A stretch of 64,000 nucleotides of DNA, from contig NC_091255.1 of assembly GCF_042477335.2 (NCBI RefSeq), positions 30,668,501-30,732,500 of the forward strand, given 5' to 3'. The translations under genes were made by a program, and so were the position numbers. How positions within the stretch are numbered: the first letter of the stretch is position 1; every line of letters starts with the position of its first letter. The notes below the pieces were generated by a model. It saw only the letters and a program-made list of their open reading frames with translations, was not told where the DNA came from and did not search any database. This DNA is from Ovis canadensis (lineage: Eukaryota; Chordata; Mammalia; Artiodactyla; Bovidae). This document shows positions 55,881 through 64,000 of the stretch, piece by piece.

Positions 55881-57526
55881 TTTTTCCATATTGTTCTGAA
55901 CTTCAATAATATATGTTTCCTCTTGACAAGCATATGTTCCTGTTTTGTTTTCATTTAATACATATAGACAGTGTGTTTCAGATTAATTATAGGCTTAAGT
56001 GTTTGTGTTCGGTACCTAACAATAATGCTGCTGCCCTCTTCAAAACAGAAAACTACCAGGATGATTTCTTTTAGTTAGCATGTCCAGCAGTTGGACTATT
56101 TCCTTCCTGACCTTAGAAACACATCAAGTCCCACTTGTGTGCAACACGATTATTGAAAATGGTTTTAGGAAAATAGTATTGCCAAGAAGGAACACTGAAG
56201 TTTATTATTCTTCTGAGCCATCTCCATGTAAATTGGCACTCTTCAGGAGCCAAGAAAGAAGGTCAAGCATAGCTTTTGCCATCTGCTTGTTTCCATGTTA
56301 AGGGCAGTCACAGGTTTAAACTAGAGTCTCCACATCTAAAGAGGAAAATGCCATTCATCACAACCGTAGCTGCTCTGGCTATCACCCAGGTTACTCTTAC
56401 TTTTGACTGCTAGCTGTTAGTGATGGAAGGAAAATTCCATCTTTAGTCTGTTTGCCCATTAGAAAAATTGTAGTATAACTGCTGACAGGGTGAGGATTTC
56501 TGGATTTTAGATCCCTGACAGAAGTCATCCAGGTGTGTTTGAACAATGAATGGGAATTTGAAACTCTGTTACTTCATGTAAGAACCTGACCTCCTTTTTC
56601 CCTCTCCCCTCTTTCATCCATGGAAACACAGAATTTAGAGCAGCATGAATTCGGTTCTTTGGTGGTTCTGTCAACATTTCCATTCATAAATCCCTGTTTT
56701 CTGGAGTCTGTAACATAGCTATAAAATTTCCTTTGCTCTAGTTTGGACTCCGAGGTCTCTGGAAGGAGATGAGTTTGGCAAAACCAGAGATAATGCCTTT
56801 TTAGTCTGTTTTGCTTTGGTGTTCTGTGGTTGTCTAAATCAAAGCTCTAAAATTCATATAGCATTGGATCACATGCCAGCATTTCTGGCTTTTGTTTCCA
56901 TGTTATATTGTGGCCCCTCTGAGCAGATGCCACCTTCACCTCTGTTACGTGACGCCTAGAATTTGCACTTTGCGCAGTCTACATTAGGGTCACTCTCATA
57001 AGAGCACCCGACCAGAGGAGGGTGTTTCTTCCAGAGATATACTTGCTGACAGGTAAATCTGATGGTCCAAATGCCATCTTCTATAAAACAGAAGAGGTAA
57101 ACTGAGGGAGTCTTTGTTCCATCTCTGACCTAGTTACTGACCCTTGTCTTCTTGTCACACTTCTGAATTTTCTTGTTCTCAGTCACGTGACAGCAGTAGG
57201 GATAGACAGCCAGCTGTTATTCATATGATAATACCACTTGTGCTAGGCCAGGTGCTACACTTTCTTTTTCATCGAATACTTGGAGATTCTGATATTTGGA
57301 GATTTGGGTTTCTCAGTTAGCCTCTTGTGGTCCAGTTTCAGCATACTTGTCAGCCCTGTGGTTATTCAGATCTCTAGAAGAAGGACGGTGGAAGCCTAGT
57401 GTGTCGTTCTCCATTGATTCACTATAAGCGAAGGCACGTTTTGAGTTGCTTAGCAGGTATGTTTTTACTCTTTTGTCTTAATCTGCAATGCTAATGTTTT
57501 ATTACAAGATAACCTTGTTTAATCTG

Positions 57527-57645
57527 AGAAATTCCCTGGCAGTCCAGTGGTTAGGACTCAGCGCTTTCACAGCCAGGGCCCAGGTTTGATCCCTGGTCAA
57601 GGAACTAAGATCCATAAGCCATGTGGCCAAAAAAAAACCCCTCCC
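57527..57645 (+). mobile_element. CHR-type SINE, short
   Basis: 'gaaattccctggcagtccag' to 'gccatgtggccaaaaaaaaa'. Confidence 0.87.
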
Positions 57646-57837
57646 CGAAACAAATAAACATGTTTCTCTTACATTCTGCAAAATGTTGCATCAATTACTT
57701 CGTTCTCACGAAGATGTGCATTAGGCCACCGAGATGTTACTCTCCCTGTTTCACAGGTGCAGGAACAGGCTCACATCTGTTGTATGACTTGCCCCAAAGC
57801 ACACCGGGTGACCTGTTAATGATAAGGGATTCAGATT

Positions 57838-58032
57838 TTCTTTTCTTGGCTGTGCCAAGTCTTTGTTGCAGCGTGTGGGCTTCTCTAGCTGTAGCATGCA
57901 GGCTCAGTAGTTGTGCCATGAGGGCTTAGTTGCCCACAGCATGTGGAGTCTTAGTTCCCCAGCCAGAGATAGAACCCATATCCCTTGCGTTAGAGAGCAG
58001 GTTCTTAACCACTGGACCACCAGGGGAGTCCC
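57838..58032 (-). mobile_element. CHR-type SINE
   Basis: Reversed; 'cttggctgtgccaagtcttt' to 'ggaccaccaggggagtccc'. Confidence 0.87.
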
Positions 58033-58408
58033 TGGGTGCAGATCTTCTGGATCGGTACACATTTACCGGTGTGTACCAAATTCTCTTTTTTTAAACAGTG
58101 ACAAATTTAAAAAGCAGATTCGGGAACCACTTTTTCTCCACTGCGGACACAGGGGAGTCCAAACAGTGACCTTGACTGTGGCCCCGTTAACCATCTGGAC
58201 CCCTCTCGGCATGAAGAATCTGGACTAAGAGAAGAGCTCCGGGCAGGCAGGCAGGGAGAACTGAGTATTGACTGCTCACCTTGGTCCTGAGCACAGGGGA
58301 GCCGATCCTGAGGGAAGTGGAACAGGAAGAGACAGTCTTCCAGCTGAAACCTGCAGTGGTGGTGGTAGGAGGGGAGCGCAGCCCAAAGGGCTTTGGTACA
58401 GAAAGTGC

Positions 58409-58612
58409 GGAAGTGTTGGTTGTTAAGTCGTGTCTGACTCTTTGCAACCCCATGGACTATAGCCCACCAGGCTCCTCTGTCCATGGGGTTCTCCAGGCAA
58501 GAATACTGGAATGGGTTGCCATACCTTTCTCCAGAGATCTTGCCAACCCAGGGATTGAACCTGGGACTCCTGCTTTGCAGGCAGATTCTTTACCATCTGA
58601 GCCACCTGGGAA
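58409..58612 (-). mobile_element. Bov-tA SINE
   Basis: Reversed; 'gtgttggttgttaagtcgtg' to 'ctgagccacctgggaagaag'. Confidence 0.9.
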
Positions 58613-60279
58613 GAAGGGAGCTATAAAAAAAAATCTGCTGAAGGAACATCCAGAAGCCAACCCTGAATGAAGACCCATAGTATAGATGAGCGTTTGTTAC
58701 TCAGTGACTGCAGTTGGATGTGATGGTAAAATATGGAGGATTTGAATTTAACTTAGCAACTGGAAAGTCCTAGTAGGAAGTAGCCCTTTGTTAAACCTGA
58801 GCAGATTGTTCCTTTAAATGTGCCTTCTAAAGTATTGAATTTCTGTACCTTTTATTCAGCAAAAGCAGCTGAGACTCTTGTTTGAACTTTTCCTTCTCCA
58901 GCTGCATTTGGAGTTGCTGCTTTAAATGTGCTCATCCTCAGGGGTTACCTTTCATCAATGGAAGCTGTGCTTGAGTACATTCGCCGCACCCCACTATTTC
59001 AGGGCAAACAGATTTTAAGTTATGGGCGATAACAGATATACGCAGAACTGTAAAATGTGAATGTTTAGTCTTGTTTGGGTACTGCTGAGCTTGTGTCCCA
59101 GCCCCATCTTAGGTCTTTAACTTCTGGCTTGTTTCCTAAACACAATAAAAATGAACCCTTTGGTTCACATCTTTGGGGATGTGGTTTGCAGAAATCATAA
59201 ATTAAAGTAACTTAGGTGGAACAGAGCCTTTTAACAAATAAGGTGAAAATTACACCTTTTGCCCTTTACATTCTTTTGGTTCTCAAACTTGGAAAGAAAG
59301 CTGTCCTTTAAATAAAGCCCCTTTATACCCAGAGTTTCTGAATGGGCTGTGGAAGAATTTGTGTGAGCATCCAGTGCTTTGCCTCTGATGGGTGCCCATC
59401 TGGCATTTGTCCGGGGCTGCCGGACCTGGAAGGTACCTGGTGTGTTCGGGGCCTCAGAGGATCGTGATGCTGTGCACATGCAGCCATCCATGGCAGTGAG
59501 ATTCCTGGAGCCTCTGCTGCTGTTTGGCTCGATCTCGGGGCACAGGCTGCATTGTTTTTATTGCTGAGACTTTTTTAAAGCACCTCTCCTTCAGCTAGGG
59601 ATGCTTTGTTTCCATAGCAACAGTTCTCAGTGGTGCCAGGCCAGCCAACAGTGTCAAAAGAAGAGCCATTCCATAAATCGAGGATACTCACCCCTAGATG
59701 TCTGCCTTTAGTGGATGTCCAGGGTCCCCCTGTTTAGGCCTCATCAGATATGGTCGCCCTTTGCAAGGTTTTCGTGGAATCCCTTGCTTTCCAAATGATT
59801 CTGGCATTTATACCTCTTTCTATTGGTCTCATCTTCTAGTTATTTCTATTGATATTTCTTATGTATCCCTCACAAGCTCTTTAAAGGTACGTCCCCCATC
59901 TAGCAATCTTTTTCTCTCAGTATCTAGCTTTAGTATAGGCTGTAGGCACTCACTTTTTATTGACAGGGTGAGCAAGAGATTGAAGTTTTCTTCCCCTGGA
60001 GAATGGCTCATTTGCAACATGATTTGGCAAGATCATCCCCAGATCCTTGAGCCGCCCTTTTGTGTGCCCTGCAGATGTTGGACTTAACCAGCCTACTTGC
60101 ATCAGCCTTCGTTCTTAGAGGGATAGTCTCATCTGAAATGTCACACTCCATCTGGGAAACCAGGGAATAATAATGATTACCATTAGTGAGCCCCATTGAT
60201 GAACTGAGTCTTCCGTCAGGATTCTCTGGGTGACAAAAGACAAGGTCCAGTTCCAACTGGCTTAGGTGAAAGGATCGCT

Positions 60280-60433
60280 TGGAAGGCTCTATTTATTTAT
60301 TTATTTGGCTGGCTCCTGATCTTAGTTGTGGCATGTGGGATCTACTTCCCTGACCAGGGATCAAACCCAGGGCCCCTGCACGGGGATTGTGGAGTCCTAG
60401 CCACTGGACCACCAGGGAAGTCCCTGGAAGGCT
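60280..60433 (-). mobile_element. CHR-type SINE with target-site duplication
   Basis: Reversed CHR flanked by a 9-base repeat TGGAAGGCT at 60280-60288 and 60425-60433. Confidence 0.9.
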
Positions 60434-60799
60434 AACTGTGTCGTTTTGAGTAGCCTGTGAAAGAATAGTGTTGCTGCCAGGCTTATCAAACAATGGAAGG
60501 TGGCCCTGGAATATGGCCCTGGATCTTCTGGGTCTGTCTCTCCAGGTGTCAGCTTCATCGTCTCTACCTGGAGACCAGCTACCATCTACCCTAATTTCCC
60601 ATCCTGGGGCTTCCTTCACCAGAGAGAGATGAACTTTGTTTCCCAATTCACTGTGGAAAATCACAGAAAAGTTCCAAGTGGCCCAGCTTGGGCCTGGTCT
60701 GCCTCTGGGACATCCAGCTCTGTTAGAACATAGAGGAAAGCTCCCAGGAAGAAGGCAATGTACTGAGTAAACAGTACCCAAGGTGTTTACTGCTAAGCC

Positions 60800-60940
60800 C
60801 TGTTTTCCTTCCTGACAAGTCTTTGGGTTGGGACTATTGTCCCTGTTCTAGGATGATGAGTCTGTGCCTCTTAGATGCTGAGATTGAGTGGCTGGACAGA
60901 AATCACACAATAAGTGGCAAGACTGGCATTTTGAATCCCT
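60800..60940 (+). mobile_element. MIR fragment
   Basis: 'actattgtccctgttctagg' followed by 'acacaataagtggcaagact', in MIR order. Confidence 0.6.
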
Positions 60941-62857
60941 GTGTGCTGGTTCAAGAACCCCCTGCTTTTTACTAATACTGTGCGTGGCCTTTCCAAACAA
61001 TAGGAAGGGAACTGACAGACGTAAAGCTGAACAACAGAAATGATAGCAGAGTAAGTGGGAAAATATCGTTTTCTTTCCAGTCACCTTGAACATTAGCCCC
61101 TTACTTTTTTTTCAGAGAACTTAAAGCCATATCAGTTCTGAAAATGAGCAGCCTCTTCCTCCTTCCTGTGGTGGCAGCAAATGGGATCTCGGTTTCCAAT
61201 CCCTGAAAGGCTGCACATGGACTCACGGGATAAAGGCAGCATAATTCGCTCAGAGAGTGAAATTAGAGGCATCTAGGAGCTAGGGGAGGTTAGCTTCTCT
61301 AGGCATTTTCATTGGCTCAGATTCTCTCATCTGCACGGGAGGCAGACAGCAGTTCTGGGGTGGGGGGGGCGAGGGGAAAGGGGTGAAAAAAGAAGAAATC
61401 AGTGAGGTCTGTGCCAGGCTCCACACTGCTTATCTTCCATGCACATGACCTAGTGAGGCTTAGGTAGACCATTCAGCATCTGCTTCAGGAGGCAAGGAAA
61501 ATTAAGAATCATGGTTACAGTCAATAATGCACAAAAATACAGAGATAGCATAATTGATTCTGTGAGTCTTGTAGGCCAGCTGAGTGGGTCTCCTTGAATC
61601 TCCCATTTGCAGAATCTCAGTCAGTAAAGAGGACGGCCACAGTCACTGCTTCCTAATAGCATCCTCGGGTGCAGGCTGCAACCACGCTCCAGTGCTCAAT
61701 TCAGAAACTCCGCTAAGGGTGGATTGAAAGCAGACACTTTTGGGTGATTAGTTCTGTTTTTAATCCACATACGGCCTGGAATGGAAAAGTAGCCACATTT
61801 TATTTTAATGAGTGTCTAGGGGCAGTGCCAGAATCATTCTTTCAGCACGTTTTCTCATTAGCTAGGTATAAAAGCATTTTAGGGTCATTTAAAAGTAAAG
61901 TCTTGACCTTCTGTAGGTCCTAGGATATTTCCAACTACAAAACACTCCTCCTCCAGGGTGGTTGATTATTAGATACCAAATATTAGGGTAGGTGTTGAGA
62001 ATGGACTTACTTGATGGAGCGAATACTTCAGAAAAACCTTTTGGACTCTGGAAAATGAATTATATTAAATTTCCTCAACTTCAGTACATTGTTATAACAA
62101 GCAAAAGTATTCCAGCCTGAAAAACAAAAAAAAATCTGGCAGACAGTTTATCTTTCTTTAAGACTGTGAAATGTAAGATGGTGTGAGTCTTACTTCTTTG
62201 CTGAAAAAGTGGTACCGTAAGCAGAGACAGTTCTGGTAGGATGCCAGATGGAGAAGAAGAGAGAAAGAGAGACAGAAACCCTTTCTCTGAGAAAGGACTG
62301 TGGAAGCTTCTTCAGCCTTGAGATCGAAGAATAGGATGTGGCCCTTCTTGCCTTTCCTTTCACTGAATGTCATGTGTCTTAGGGGATTTGGGTGAAGAAC
62401 ACTTTGGCTTTAATCCCATCAGCACATCTTTAGACCATGACCTGACCAACAAGATCACAGAATTGGATGCACAATTCTGTGCAATTGGATGCTGTTCCAC
62501 AAAAAGTGAGTCTTTTTTGATGGAAACTTGCCAGCAGGGGCCTCTGCAGTACTTTTTCACACAATGGCCAAACATTTTTTAGAAGGTCCAGTAGGTTGAG
62601 AATTTACTCACTTCTGGCAGCATTGGGGGCTTTAAACTTTACATTAGCCAAATAGATAACAGTTACAGAAAGTGGGATGCTGTGGTTTTGAACCATTGCT
62701 TACAGTGGTGCCTGGAGAAAGGGAGGGCTGTGCTCATTCAGAGCAGTAACTTAGCACTGCTGCTCTTCTGAGAAGTACCCCATGGGATTTATAATCTGTT
62801 GGCAAATATTTGTCAAGTTCTAACTGTGCTCCAGCTTTGGTTAGATGCTGTAGTAGA

Positions 62858-63077
62858 GGTGAAAGTAGTGAAAGTTATTTGCTCGGTTGTGTCCGACTCT
62901 TTGCAACCCCATGGACTATAGCCTGCCAGGCCTATCTGTCCATGGGATTCTCCAGGCAAGAATACTGGAGTGGATAGCTAGTCTCTTCTCCAGGGGATTT
63001 TCCCAACCCAGGGATTGAACCCAGGTCTCCTCCATTGCAGGAAGATTCTTTACCATCTGAACCACCAGGGAAGCCCT
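62858..63077 (-). mobile_element. Bov-tA SINE
   Basis: Reversed; 'ttgctcggttgtgtccgact' to 'ctgaaccaccagggaagccc'. Confidence 0.9.
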
Positions 63078-63271
63078 TAGATGAGTTGATGCTTTGTTAT
63101 CAGAGTCATTTTGGATAGTGAGAAGGAGCTATTGGTAATTATACTTAGACAGTCCTTCTCTTCTGTGATTGTCCTGTTACCCACTCTCCCATCTACTTCC
63201 CTATCAATTTCTCCTCTTTTCGTTTTCTCTCTTATCTTCACATATCAAAAGCTTTATGAAAAAAATAGTTA

Positions 63272-63372
63272 AACCAGGAGTCAGCAAGCTTTTTCTGTTA
63301 AGGACCGGGTAGTAAATGTTTTAGATTTTATATATCATCTGGTCTCTGACAAAAACCCTTCCATGCTGTTAT
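63272..63372 (+). mobile_element. hAT-type DNA transposon remnant, cut
   Basis: 'ccaggagtcagcaagctttt', 'ggaccgggtagtaaatgttt' and 'tctggtctctgac' match the 5' half of the element at 47843. A BovB fragment follows a few bases later. Confidence 0.65.
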
Positions 63373-63380
63373 GTGGTACA

Positions 63381-64000
63381 TGTTCAGTTCAGTCGCTCAG
63401 TCATGTTCGACTCTTTGTGACACCATGAATTGCAGCACACCAGGCCTCCCTGTCCATCACCATCTCCCAGAGTTCACTCAGACTCATGTGCATCAAGTCA
63501 GTGATGCCATCCAGCCATCTCATCCTCGGTCGTCCCCTTCTCCTCCTGCCCCTAATCCCTCCCAGCATCAGAGTCTTTTCCAATGAGTCAACTCTTCGCA
63601 TGAGGTGGCCAAAGTACTGGAGTTTCAGCTTTAGCATCATTCCTTCCGAAATCCCAGGGCTGATTTCCTTCAGAATGGACTGGTTGGATCTCCTTGCAGT
63701 CCAAGGGACTCTCAAGAGTCTTTTCCAGTTCAAAGCGCCACAGTTCAAAAGCGTCAATTCTTCAGCGCTCAGCTTTCTTTACAGTCCAACTCTCACATCC
63801 ATACATGACCACTGGAAAAACCATAGCTTTGACTAGTCGGACCTTTGTTGGCAAAAAAATGTCTCTGCTTTTGAATATGCTATCTAGGTTGGTCATAACT
63901 TTTCTTTTGAGGAGTAAGCGTCTTTTAATTTCATGGCTGCAGTCACCATCTGCAGTGATTTTGGAGCCCAGAAAAATAAAGTCTGACACTGTTTCCACTG
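63381..64000 (-). mobile_element. BovB LINE 3' fragment (runs off the window)
   Basis: Reversed BovB 3' end beginning with the 'gttcagttcagtcgctcag' tail. It is still in BovB sequence at the last base. Confidence 0.93.

Overview
This window is mammalian, and almost certainly from a ruminant (bovid) nuclear genome. It has intron-split vertebrate genes, CpG-island promoters, and a dense layer of ruminant repeats: BovB (RTE) LINE pieces, Bov-tA and Bov-A2 SINEs, and CHR-type tRNA-derived SINEs. Older MIR, L2, L1 and hAT remnants lie beneath these. The gene order DBIL5 - GEMIN4 - TLCD3A (FAM57A) - VPS53 matches the block found on human 17p13.3. In cattle that block would be expected on chromosome 19, but this is inference from synteny. 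The sequence alone does not let me choose between cattle, bison, buffalo, sheep and goat.

Layout. At 1-2.4 kb a BovB fragment is followed by DBIL5 on the minus strand, an intact 87-codon acyl-CoA-binding ORF. A CpG island at about 2.5-3.1 kb holds GEMIN4 exon 1, which has only 10 coding bases. A repeat-filled 3.6-kb intron follows, then one large exon (6475-9644) encodes nearly all of Gemin4. TLCD3A lies on the minus strand and converges on GEMIN4. Its five coding exons run from 19689 down to 12234 and together encode a 258-aa TLC-domain membrane protein. Its fourth intron has a GC rather than GT donor. The TLCD3A CpG island (about 19.2-20.4 kb) is separated by about 17 kb of repeat-rich intergenic DNA from a second CpG island (about 37.7-38.3 kb). 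That island is the promoter of VPS53, which points the other way. VPS53 coding exons 1-4 (95 codons) are at 38132, 40579, 48360 and 50259. I found no further exon up to 64000, so the end of the window is inside a long VPS53 intron.

The genes are unrelated housekeeping or tissue-specific genes rather than a pathway. Gemin4 is part of the SMN complex (snRNP assembly). TLCD3A is an ER/membrane TLC-domain protein. VPS53 is a subunit of the GARP/EARP tethering complexes. DBIL5 is a testis-type acyl-CoA-binding protein. I see no undescribed biological system. The points worth checking are the GC-AG intron beside a skippable TLCD3A exon, the intact DBIL5 ORF (a pseudogene in human), a SINE with a novel internal tandem expansion, paired perfect CRE sites inside an L1 piece, and stacked or nested SINE insertions.
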